Position numbers and translations under genes: made by a program. Below the pieces are notes generated by a model that saw nothing but the letters and a program-made list of their open reading frames with translations, did not search any database and was not told the DNA's origin. This document shows positions 1-10,169 of a stretch of DNA of 64,000 nucleotides, in pieces. The stretch comes from Iris pallida. Taxonomy: Eukaryota > Streptophyta > Magnoliopsida > Asparagales > Iridaceae. How positions within the stretch are numbered: position 1 is the stretch's first letter; every line of letters starts with the position of its first letter. Location of the stretch: positions 62,001 to 126,000 of the forward strand of contig JANAVB010015632.1 of NCBI GenBank assembly GCA_029216955.1, written 5' to 3'.

Positions 1-2905
1 CTCAAAAGACTGCAAAACAACCACAATAACTTCAACAAGTGTCCTCATAAAGCTGAAGGATCCGAAGTGCCCAAGTGTCAGAACACAAGTGAACATAAAT
101 GGCCCAATCTAGGAGTTTAATGTTTTAAGTTTGGCAAATATGGGCACTAGGCTACAGAGTGCCGGGGAGGGGGTTTCAAATGTAGTCGCATATACCACAT
201 GACTAATGAATGCCAAGCTGGAAGGGTGAATTGAATCTTTCAAGGGATTATCAAAACCAGGATTGTGGGTAGGCACTGTGAGCTTTGCATGTGGAGCCGG
301 TGAATACACTGAATTAGCGTCCTAGCACGCAAGGAAGAGTCTATACTTTGATCCGAGAGGAGGGTCTCGCTTTAGATACAATTGTGACATGTATTTATAT
401 AAAAAAATTAAGCAAGAGTTTTATTTGATTCTAGTGCAACACGTAGTTTTATATCTGCTGAATTTGCTGAAAAAAATAAACTATGTATGGCATTGTTAGA
501 TATAGATCTTAGTGTTAGCACTCCATATGCCTGCTAGCTTAATATGTAGGGATGGTTATAGTTGCATCAAGGGAAGAAAATTGTCTTTGGATGTTATAAT
601 TCTAAACATCAAGGAGTATGATATCATTCATGGAATGGATTGACTTGGTGCGTGTCATGTGACGATCGACTACGTGGAGAAGAGAGTTATGTTTCGTCTA
701 CCTGGGAGACAAAATTCTTCTATTCCTGTGGCTTGACGTCTATGTAGTGACGATGAGACGCATGTTGTATTATGGCTGTGAAGGGTGGATTCTCTTTGAG
801 ATACTAGAAAGGAAGTTGTATACACAATTCAGACTTAAGTTGTAGAATTTTCCGATGTGTTTCTAAACGAGACCCATAATGCTACCAGATCGAGAACTAT
901 AATTCACTATTGATGCCTTCCTAGACAATTTGTCGATATCCAAAGCATCGTACACAATGGCACCAACAGAGCTAAAGGAACTTAAGGTACAATTGTAAGA
1001 ATAATTGGATCGAGGATACAGTCGTTCTAGTGTTTCTCCATAGGGAGCTCCAGTACTATTTGTAAAGAAGAAAGATGGACCAATGCGGCTATGCATTGAC
1101 TATTGAGAGTTGAATAAAGTTACGTCGTCTAACAAGTATCCATGGTCAAGGATTGACGATTTGTTCGACCAGCTATAGGGAGCAACCGTATTTTCAAAAA
1201 TAGATTTTTTTTTTCTGGCTATCATTAGTTGAATATAAAGCTAGAGGATATGCCAAAGTCAGCTTTCGGTACAAGATACAGACACTATGAATTTTTGGTC
1301 ATGCCGTTTGGTTTAACAAATACTCCAACTGCTTCCATGGATATGATGAACATAGTTTTCAGACCATTTTCTAGACAAGTTCGTGGTCGTATTCATCAAT
1401 AGAATTTTGGTCTACTAAAGGAACAAGGAAGACCATACATAATGCTTGAGGATTGTGCTTCAAACTTTGCGTGAACATCAGTTGTATGCTAAGTTAAGCA
1501 AATACGAATTTTGGATGAGTAACGTGTTGTTTTTTGGACATGTTATCTTGGCAGAGGGGGTGTCGTTGACTCGAAGAAGATTGAAGTGGTTGTAGATTGG
1601 AGACAACCCACACCGCCTAGCAAGATTCACAGTTTTCTTGGTTTGACGAGCTACTACCGAAGATTCGTAAATGATTTTTCTATTTTGGGATTGCCTTCAC
1701 CCAGAAGGGAGTCACATTCGAATGTACTGATGATTGCGAAACTTGTTTCCAAGAGTTAAAACAATGGCTCGTTTATACTCTAATCCTTGCACTTCCAAAA
1801 GGGCCAGAGGGATTCCATATCTACAGTGATGCATTAGGACTTGGCTTGGGGTTTGTGCTTAATCATAATGAAAAAGTAATATCTTATGCCACCAAACATT
1901 TGAAACATCACGAGAAGAACTACCCCACACATGATTTAGAATTGATAATAATTGTGTTCGCGTTGAAATTGTGGCGACATTATGGCGTGCAAAATCTTCA
2001 CCAATCAAAATAGCCTCAAGTGTATTTACTCAAAAGTAATTGAATTTGCGACAAGGGCGTTGGTTTGAACTGATTAAGGATTATGACTTTTCGATTGCAT
2101 ACACACTGGGAAAAAGAAATATTGTGACAGATGCCTTGAGCCGAAAGTTTGTGGGAACATTGTCCATAGCAAGCAAGGTGCTACAAGAATTAGAAGAGAG
2201 ATGTATCGAATTTCGTGTTCGAACCTAGGGCACAACTGGGTCATCTACAGTTAGAGTCAAGTTTGCGAAAAAATATAGACTTTTAAAAAGGATAACCTAT
2301 TCATGTAGAAGATGAGTGAGTTGATTTTATCGGGGAAGACAACAAATTTTGCGGAAAACGAGGATGAAACGTTGCGAGTGAAGGAAATATTATGCGCTCC
2401 AAAGTTGAAGAACTCAAAAGGGAAATATTGATAGAAGCACATATGCGAGGTATTTTTTACATCTGGAAAGTACAAAGATGTATAAGGACCTGCACACAAC
2501 CTTTTGGTGACACGATATAAAAAAGGATATGGCTCTCTTCGTGTCACAATGTATGCCTTTTCAAATAGTAAAAGCAGAGCATCAGAGGCATGGTGGGGAG
2601 ATGCAAAACCTTGTTATTTCATAGTGAAAGTAAGATTACGTTAAGATGAATTTCATAGTAGGCTTGCCGAAGACGCAACAAGGGATTGACATGATTTGGA
2701 TCATTGTTGATCGATTGACTAAGTCAGCTCATTTCATCGCGATCAAAGTTTCATGGTGCGTTGATCGATTAGCTCAGATTTATATCAATCAGATTGTTCG
2801 ACTGCACGGAGTCCCGACTTCAGTAGTTTCAGATAGAGATAGACGATTCTTATTACGTTTCTAGAATAGTCTTCAGTCTACGATAGGAACAAACTTAAAG
2901 TTCAG
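1..2905 (+). pseudogene. Ty3/gypsy retrotransposon gag-pol remnant
   Basis: This is a decayed Ty3/gypsy polyprotein read in several frames. A gag zinc-knuckle-like segment lies near 120-165; its second cysteine is replaced by Phe and it contains a stop. An aspartic-protease-like segment (LFDSSATRSFIS) lies near 412-455, with the protease tail (GMDWLGACHVTIDY) near 630-680. Reverse transcriptase covers about 985-1720 and includes FVKKKDGPMRLCIDY and [10 protein letters not shown]; the catalytic YADD-type box around 1390-1410 is not intact. RNase H covers about 1735-2230 and ends in TDALSRK. The integrase zinc region is near 2420-2560. The integrase core at 2646-2864 includes GLPKTQQGIDMIWIIVDRLTKSAHF and RLHGVPTSVVSDRD. 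Domain order PR-RT-RH-IN is that of Ty3/gypsy, probably a chromovirus. Homology breaks off near 2905, just after the second integrase aspartate. The 5' LTR lies outside the window. No long open frame survives, so it is not functional. Confidence 0.9.
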
Positions 2906-3055
2906 CTCTGATACCATTATGTCAAGTCCTGATTCTGCAGAATTGATAAGTCGCCACATGCACGTTCTTTGTTTGTACAATGCAATTTATACTTGTACGA
3001 CATTACGACCAATGTCGGCTTATTGATTCTACTGAATTGAGGTGTGACAATGCAC
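2906..3055. other. LTR-end and primer-binding-site traces
   Basis: Bases about 2905-2922 read GCTCTGATACCATTATGTCA. This is the exact reverse complement of the LTR-end plus tRNA-iMet primer-binding junction seen at 40278-40297. Bases about 2985-3052 resemble, on the + strand, the last 60 bases of the LTR that ends at 40282 (TTGTACGACATTAC ... TGACA). This looks like scrambled debris of one LTR family at the point where the gypsy homology stops. Borders are not clear. Confidence 0.4.
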
Positions 3056-3477
3056 GTTGGACATGGTTGGCCCATGTCTACTTTCCCAAGCTCCCAAAAC
3101 ATGATGTGGTGCAAATACCTAAAAGCAAGGATACATACAATTTAACTGGACAAGGGAGTTTGCATAGATACATTAATCTCAGACAGACAACAAGACAAAA
3201 TTCTCCAGTTCGTTTGAAATGCTGGTGCACAGATTTCTGCACCATAGCCTGCCCGTCATCTAGAGTGAAGAAGGATAGCGATGATTATTCACCCATTGTG
3301 ACCCAGTCTGTATTGTGAAGGTTTAATACTTTTATTAATTTTACAATTTTCTTCTGCTATATTATGTTGCAGGTTGTTAGAACCCCTCTTAATTTGCATT
3401 TAGATCTCCAAATAATGCTTTTGGTTCTCCTAGAGTAAACCTGATTAGGCCTTTAAGTTGATGCAATATAGCATTAT
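3056..3477. other. Spacer with dispersed repeat
   Basis: No gene is seen. Bases about 3060-3110 (CCCATGTCTACTTTCCCAAG and following) resemble segments near 5025-5080 and 33220-33270, so a dispersed repeat is present in at least three copies in the window. Confidence 0.35.
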
Positions 3478-4300
3478 CATTGTTGTCAATGGCGCAACGT
3501 GGCGCCTCGCTATGATGCGAGGCATTGCGCTTTATTGAGGCTCACGTCTATGGTGTGAGGCACCATGGCTCATTAAGATGTCGCCTCATGAAATCTAATG
3601 TGAACTTTCGGTTTTATTTTGTTTTGGCTCAATCATGGACCCATAAAATACACCCTACACTAACCTACTACCCTACTGGCATGTTTTAACTTTCTACTTT
3701 TAGAATTCCATCTTTATCCTCTTTTATCTCTCGACCCTTTTTCAATTCTTCAACAGTCATTGTTGACCCTCATCCCTCGATTGCCAACAACTTCTTGTTC
3801 GCCAAAGGTCAATTTTCTTTTTTAATTTGCAAGTTGTATTTTTCTTCTTCTTTTTCATGGTCTTCTCTTTTTTATAGCATCAATTTAGTCTTTGTCGATG
3901 ATTTTTCTGCATTGACAAAATTTTCTTACAAAAGTCTAGTTACCTTTAACTAGGCTCTTTTATTTTGCAACTTATTTCTTGTGAATTATTTTATAATTTT
4001 TCTCCTCTCACCACATCAAATAATTCATCGTTAGGCTAGAATTGATCTTCTTTTATAGACTGCATGCCATTGTCGAGTCGAACAGTCCCTCGGGTAAGAT
4101 TTTCAAAATTTACAAATTTTAAACTATTTGTACAATAAATTATTATTAGGATATTGCAATCACTTTTATTATGCTTTATAGAGTTTTAAAATAAATACAA
4201 AATGTGCTCCTCACTTCAGTGAGGCAGGTGCCACGCCGTGTGCCTCGAGCGTTATGTGTACCTTGTAACTTGCTATGCGCCGTGTGCAGTGACAATAATG
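3478..4300. mobile_element. hAT-like non-autonomous element
   Basis: The two ends form imperfect inverted repeats. The left end begins CATTGTTGTCAATGGCGC. The reverse complement of the right end begins CATTATTGTCACTGC and reaches a shared GGCGC block. Subterminal GC-rich GAGGC/GCGCC motifs flank an AT-rich interior without coding capacity. The length of 823 bp suits a non-autonomous DNA transposon. I could not resolve a clean target duplication, so the hAT assignment rests on the CA..G-type termini. Confidence 0.55.
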
Positions 4301-4343
4301 ACATGATATATGACGTTAGAGTTTATACCACTCTAGCTACTTA

Positions 4344-4737
4344 GGTCGTGTTTGGGGGCAAGGTTTGCTAAAATGCTATAGGTTTATTTTGTAGTTTTGA
4401 AGTTGGGATTTAAAATAAAGAAATTCCATTGAAAAATCTATAGTCATATTCAAGCTATGAGGCTTTTGGAAGTTTAGAGTTAGTACTGGAGTTTTCTAAA
4501 AAAGATATTTATATTCTAGTAGGCGTTTGGAAGTCTAGAGTTAGTATTGGAGTTCTGTAATAAAGATAAGAGAAAATCTGAGTTTAGAATATAGTTCCAC
4601 AAAATCCACTCACATTGGAGTTTGTCTAACTCCAGAAACACCCCAAATCGTGCTACAATTTAGTAATTTGGAGTTTGGAGGCCCAACTCCACAAAGCCCT
4701 ACATTTCTTCTCCAAACTTTGTTCCCAAACTATTGCC
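4344..4737. mobile_element. MITE, Tourist-like
   Basis: The left end reads GGTCGTGTTTGGGGGCAA. The reverse complement of the right end reads GGCAATAGTTTGGGAACAA. The left side is preceded by TTA; the right side shows no matching TTA. The interior is AT-rich and contains a repeated phrase (GGAAGTCTAGAGTTAGTA-like) at about 4468 and 4530. The element is 394 bp with no coding capacity. Confidence 0.5.
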
Positions 4738-5186
4738 AGAAGTAGGACATTTTTACTATCATTAATGTGGATGAAGAATAATTTTTCTTGTGTGATCAGA
4801 TGATACTATCTATTCCTTTTAACAGAGAGAAGACGAAAGCGAAAATAGCGGAACTATGGGAGTGACATCTAACAATGTCTTGATTTATTTATCTTACACG
4901 GGCACAACTCTTGTATCATGATTCCCCACAAAGGCTGCAAGGGCATGCCTCTAAAGTGTCATATCTGTGTTCGACACATATTCAACATGAAACATTCTTA
5001 TCACACACGTAGACGTGGTGGGCCATGTTTAGTTTCCAAGGTCCCAAAATATCGTCAAGTATGATTTGGCATGTTCATGCTCTTGCCAAGCACAATCACA
5101 TATGAGAGTAAAATTGCATCTGCAAGGACCCCTTTTGAAAATTTTGGAATCTATTTATTATCGAAACATACATAGCTAAAGATGCT
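4738..5186. other. Spacer, no gene seen
   Basis: AT-rich spacer. The segment near 4970-5080 is the second copy of the dispersed repeat noted at 3060 and 33220. Nothing else is supported. Confidence 0.4.
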
Positions 5187-5194
5187 ATTAGGAT

Positions 5195-5668
5195 CAAGGT
5201 TCGCAGTATCTGAACCGGTGTTAGGTCCTTCTATGAGTATCAGGATCAACGATATCAGTAATATCGACTTTTTCGGATCGGTGTATTGGAATTTTTTGGT
5301 ATCGAAAAACAAATAATTATTAATAGATTATTAAAAATTTAGAATTTGTTTTTATACATTTAGGCATAATTTAAGTACTTTTTGTATTGCTTCTTAGTAG
5401 TTTTGCAATTGAATGAAATAATAGTCACCCTTGCTGATTGATTTACCTGCGATAAATATGTTTTCTTTATTTACATGCTTTTACCACCTTACTATGCTTT
5501 TACACCACTGCTGATTGGTCTTTTTTGTTCAATTTTTTTTTACCTAATTGACTGGAAAAGAGACCCCTAAAGTCGGTATTGGTATAGCCGTCGGTATTGA
5601 TAGGGACATGCTAAACCATATCAGTGTTGGTAGTATCGTACCGATATTGGCTGATACTGCAAACTATG
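5195..5668. mobile_element. hAT-like MITE
   Basis: The left terminus is CAAGGTTCGCAGTATC. The reverse complement of the right terminus is CATAGTTTGCAGTATC. Flanking 8-mers ATTAGGAT (5187-5194) and GCTAGGAT (5669-5676) agree at six of eight positions, including the six bases TAGGAT. An 8-bp duplication and CA..G termini are hAT hallmarks. The interior contains repeated TATCGGTAT-like motifs and no coding capacity. Confidence 0.7.
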
Positions 5669-5780
5669 GCTAGGATCTAATGTATAAAAATGTATGTAAA
5701 TATGCGTTCATGTGTATATATATAATCATATATGTACTTTGTCCAATAACTATCATATCCTAATAGGAAGTCCATATTCA

Positions 5781-6368
5781 TTAGGAGTGAGCATGGTCCG
5801 GTTTGGTTCGCTTTTTGGATCAATCCTGGGTCGTAGTGTCGTCTTTCGGTCTCCAAAATTAACGGTCTCCAAAATTAAGAACCAGACTAGACCGTCCAAT
5901 ATAAAATTGGACCAACCCAACCCGTCGATTTTGGTTCGGTTCTTTTACTTGATCCTACAAAATACAAATCAAATAAATCATCTTAAAATTTATCAAAAAG
6001 CTTTCTTGATACCTAAATACTAAATAGATAACATGTTCTAAATTTGTGAAGACATTTGAATCCTTTGATGATAAAAAAAGTGTCATAATCCACTATCAAT
6101 TCAATCTAAAACTCATGATTAATCGTCAATAACCAAACATAATTTAGAAGCGGTGAAATCATGGTGAAATCATTTTTAGTACATTCGGTTTAGTTCGGTT
6201 CCAAACGTATTTTTTAGTTTCTAAACCCCGAACCAGACCGAAAAATAAAAAAAAACTAACAAAGAACCGGACCAAACCGAATCATGAGCATAAAAGACCA
6301 ATTCGACCCGACCCAACCTGCAATTTTTCGGTTTGGTTCGATTCTCTTTTGGTTCTTGCACACCTTAA
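5781..6368. mobile_element. TIR element, plant GGTGTGCA-type
   Basis: The left end reads TTAGGAGTGAGCATGGTCC. The reverse complement of the right end reads TTAAGGTGTGCAAGAACC. Both are followed inward by CGGTTTGGTTCG or its complement. Several internal GGTTCGGTT/AACCGAACC blocks make the element self-complementary. It is 588 bp; the weak frames inside it show no recognisable domain. The superfamily is uncertain. Confidence 0.6.
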
Positions 6369-6986
6369 TATTCGTATATGTACGTGTGTCCATTCAACCT
6401 AGTTATGAACTTACGATTTACCCGATGAAAATTATCGAATATAGAACACGATATAGCTAAAATGAAAATAAGAGAATCAAAATATGTTCATGACATCATG
6501 TTCACAGCCGGTCATAAAATTTTGTCAGATCTTGTATGAAACTTTCTTATGCTCCATACCCAACCCTATTCTGATGAGAGATGACTTGGAACTGATCAAG
6601 GATAATATGTTCATCAAATTCTCTTAGAATTGTAATTTTGTGACTTAATAAGGTGTATGGAATCAAATTCATGATTATGACGTTCAAATGGGCTAGAATT
6701 GGATTTACATGGACTTTCTACTTTCTAATGTTGGATTTATCTTCACACTTGTAATGGGCATTCAGTGAGAAATTCTACAATTCCTAGTCCTTACCCACGG
6801 AAGATGGAAGATAAAACAAGCAGGAAAGGTCTCCTTCTAATAGGAGACCAGGTCGAGCACATCACTTATTTCGAGACCAATAGTGGAGAGTGGATACATG
6901 ACACACGACGAGTGTCTTGGCCAATTCGTGGCCTCATTGCCTCCACTACATGTGGTTTCTTGAGTAAGCTACCGAAGCCACTACTC
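6369..6986. other. Spacer, nothing recognised
   Basis: About 620 bases of AT-rich sequence. The short frames here show no domain I recognise. Confidence 0.4.
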
Positions 6987-6994
6987 TTTCTAGT

Positions 6995-7601
6995 CCGTGT
7001 TCAGGATATCGGCTGGTATAGGCGGTGTCGTGTCTGGTGTTACTGTTTTTTGATGGAGCAAGGATACAGTAAGCCTATCCGATTTAAAAATACAGGTCAT
7101 ATTGGTTTGATCATTACCAATAACTTTTTGTTAGTTTCATTTATAAATCCTTTTTTTTTTGAAATTTGCTTGAAAATTTGCTTTGTTGTAAAATATAGGT
7201 ATTTTGCTTCCTCAAGTTTACCTTAAAAGTTATAAAGGTTTACTTCAAGAAAAAGTTATTATGATACATCTTCAGGTCATATTTCGAAGTTGTTGCTTCG
7301 AGATACGATAATCTAACTTCGTAGATGATGATTGATGTCTTCTAATAGTATGCTACTAGCTTAGTTTTAAATTTGGTTTTGAGGTGCTTTTATTTATCAT
7401 GCTTGGTGACTTTATGGAGAAAAATGTATAGTTATTAGTTTGAAAATAGTTTTGAGTTGTTTAATTATTAGAATTATTTACTTATAAGTTCTATGCTAGT
7501 GCTTTAATTCTTAACATTAATTCATATATGAAACAAATTATCATCCGTATATCCGGTATATCGTCTGGTATGGGATCGATATCCGTATGTCATGAACCTT
7601 G
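6995..7601. mobile_element. Probable hAT-like TIR element
   Basis: The left end (CCGTGTTCAGGATATCGG) pairs imperfectly with the reverse complement of the right end (CAAGGTTCATGACATACGG). GATATCGG and TGGTAT occur close inside both ends. Flanking 8-mers TTTCTAGT (6987-6994) and TTTATAGC (7602-7609) agree at six of eight positions. No coding capacity is seen. Less certain than the element at 5195 because the ends are more diverged. Confidence 0.45.
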
Positions 7602-7609
7602 TTTATAGC

Positions 7610-7992
7610 TAACCTGAAATGTCCTCCTCAGCTTGCCAGATAGAGGCTTATTTTGAGATCAGCAATGGAAGCATGGCTCACAACAAGCATCTGTACTCTT
7701 GTCAGTTCTTGGTCTCAGTTGTCTGGCATAGCATGTAGTTAGTTTGGTTGACCACGACAACGAGCACTCATAGTTGTCTCATCCATTGCACTGCCTAGTT
7801 GTCCGATACATGTAGACTAAGTGCCACTTAATGTACCATCGACCTCAAAAGTGCATTCTTTGGTGGTTTTGTGGACTTGTAGTCATTGGTAAATTGACTT
7901 ACCAACCCATCCTTATTGCACTCAGAAATGCCTCCTGATCCTGACTACCAATCATCTGGATTGTTGGTTATTGGTGAGGATGCAGTTAGAAG
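7610..7992. other. Spacer left of the copia element
   Basis: No gene is seen. The last bases (TTAGAAG, 7986-7992) would fit the ndhA-like sequence that resumes at 24845, but the preceding 300 bases are not convincingly plastid-like. Confidence 0.35.
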
Positions 7993-8152
7993 TGTTGAGT
8001 ATTAATATTAGTATGAGTAGTATTGGACTTTAGTCCCACGTTGAATAAAATAATAGTAAGAGGGGTTAGCCTCTCCTATATATATATATATATTTTTTTT
8101 TTAATAGTAAGAGGGGTTAGCCTCTCCTATATATATATATATATATATATAT
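7993..8152 (+). repeat. Left LTR of copia element, 5' part
   Basis: It begins TGTTGAGTATTAATATTAG and matches 24684 onward. It ends in the TA run where the first LINE starts. It carries an internal duplication (see 8051-8152). The rest of this LTR is at 19367-19453. Confidence 0.8.
8051..8152 (+). repeat. Duplicated LTR segment around a T10 run
   Basis: The phrase starting TAATAGTAAGAGGGGTTAGC and ending in a TA run occurs twice (8051-8092 and 8102-8152), separated by ten T (8093-8102). The right LTR has it once. It resembles a target duplication around a minus-strand poly(A) tail with no element body, or slippage. Confidence 0.75.
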
Positions 8153-8158
8153 GAAAAG

Positions 8159-10169
8159 ATGACGGTTTCGGAAGCGAACCCTAGCTCTGCTAGGGCATCA
8201 CCAAATCGAAGCGAGGAGGCGGCCAATCGACCTCCGGACCGGGGGAAGGGTAAGGGGGTGGCGGCGGCGGCCGGCGGCGACCGGCTGGAGGTGGTGGCCG
8301 GCGGCGACCGGCTGGAGGTGGGCGGCGGCGGCCGGCCGCCGGAAAATCTGTTTACTGCTGCTGCTCGTGTGCTGCCGCCTGCTGGCGGCCAGAGGGGCGG
8401 TCGGGGGGGTCCGGCGAACCCCCCCCGGGGGCGGACGGACGCCGGCGACCCACCCCAGGTGGGGGGGGTGGCCGGGGAGGGCTGCGGACGGCGGTTGCTC
8501 TGGGGGTTCGGCCACCGAGCACGGGTTCGACCGGTGGATCGACGGCGGTTGCTCTGGGGGGGTCCCCTATGGTGTTCACCGCTCAAAGGAAATCGACGGA
8601 CACGGTGGCTGGAACGGAGGATAGACAGAGTGAGGAGGGGGCTTGGACTACGATCCAAAATCGGAGGGTAAGACGAGGAGGTGGGCAACGATCGCAAATC
8701 TCTGAGACTAGGAGGGGCTCAGCTTCTACGCAGGGATCGGACAGGAGGTCAGGGATAGCCAGGAGAACAGGACCAACGGTGGGCCAGGCGCACTCAGGGG
8801 AACGGGAGGGACAAGCCAGGACTATGTGGAGGCCTCGAGCGAAGGGGTCGACAGGGGCGGCTGCCACAGTTATCGGGGTGAGAGGGACTGCTGCGAACGT
8901 GAGTGCCCGGCCGGCCCCGACGATCCTGCCTCGAAGTTCGGGCCCGCGGCCTGTGTCCTGGGCAGATGCGTGCAAGGTGGGGGTTGCAAAGACTCCGGCA
9001 TCGATGGAGTATGTTGCGCCTATGGCGGTTGGGGATGAGCTCTGCGCCGACTTTCCGGCTGAGGAAGTGGCGAAGGTGACGACATTTTGGGAGAATATTT
9101 TAGTGTTATATGTGTTGGGGAGCAAACCCTTCTACGGGCAGATCCGCGGTTATGCGGATAGAGTCTGGAGGCCGAAGGGTAGCATGGAGTTCTTCTCCAA
9201 GGAGAACGGCTTCTACTTCGTTAAATTTGGGATGACAGAAGATGTGGCTCGGATCCTCCAGGGAGGCCATGGACGTTTGATGGACGTCTCATCATACTGA
9301 AGCAATGGACCCCTGACTTGAGATGTGAGAAGGAGGTGCTGAATGCGGTGCCTGTGTGGGTTCGGTTTCCTGAATTCCCGGTTCGCTTCTGGAGTGTCCC
9401 CCTTCTTATGAGACTTGCCAGCCTTATTGGCAAGCCGATTAAGGCGGACGATGCCACCGCCTTCAGGACTAGATTGATGTATGCTCGGGTATTTGTGGAG
9501 ATTGACGCTAGGCTGGACCTGCCAGAGCAGTTGAAGTACCGGACCCCTACTGGCCAGATCCTGATGCAGAAGGTGGAGTATGAGTGGGTTCCCCCCAGAT
9601 GCCCGGCGTGTGTCTGCTTTGGGCATCTTCCGAGTGCTTGTAGGCGAGGAGGAGCTTCTGAGGTGGTGACGAAGGAGGCAGTGCAGGAGACAGGTGGTGT
9701 CGTTAGTACCCCTGTAGTTGACAAGACGGGCTTGATGGAGGATGAGATGGCGGCAGACCCTTCCCCCGTCTCTGGGGAAAACGAGGAGTCTCCGACGGAG
9801 TTTTTTACAGGGGCGATGGTTGAGTATACTGGGACGAGGACTATGACCACCAGGAGTATGGGACAGGAGGGCAGGCGACAAGGGGAGGACAACACTTTAG
9901 CGCTTCAGGTATACAGTCGGAAGCGCCAGGCAACAGAGTCGCATAGTGAGGACAGCGGACAAGGTGGGACGGAGAGAGTGTGGAAGGTCAACCCGAAATG
10001 GGTAGCGGTCCTAGCTCAGCCTCCCCAACAGGGGGACCCGCAATGGGTAGCGGCCCTTGCTCAGCCTCTACTGCAGGGGGATGGAGATGAGGAGTCCAGA
10101 GATATGGAGGTTGCACTCTCCCCGGGTGTACCTTCAGAGGATGTTCAGGGGACCCCACCCGCGGAATAG
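8159..10169 (+). pseudogene. LINE copy A ORF1, gag-like (DUF4283, zinc knuckle)
   Basis: ORF1 of plant L1 elements encodes an RNA-binding gag-like protein that coats the element RNA. The first ATG (8159) opens a Pro/Gly/Arg-rich N-terminus. The main frame runs through MVFTAQRK (8569) into a DUF4283-like region (about 9060-9540). One zinc knuckle, CPACVCFGHLPSAC (CX2CX4HX4C), lies near 9600-9640. The C-terminus carries two WVA(V/A)LAQP repeats and stops with TAG at 10167-10169, touching the ORF2 ATG. A one-base deletion in a G run near 9267, relative to copy B, breaks the frame. The N-terminal frame (8159-8671) and the main frame are not in phase, so at least one more indel is likely. A 25-bp-type repeat (GGCGGCGACCGGCTGGAGGT) is present twice at 8274-8323; copy B has one. 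Confidence 0.85.

Noticed and set aside
6765..7226. 153-codon frame
   Set aside because: It crosses the left border of a TIR element and has no family resemblance; the second half is low-complexity.
8101..8697. 198-codon minus-strand frame opposite LINE ORF1
   Set aside because: It is an antisense shadow of the GC-rich ORF1 N-terminus. No domain; composition is Pro/Arg/Ser only.
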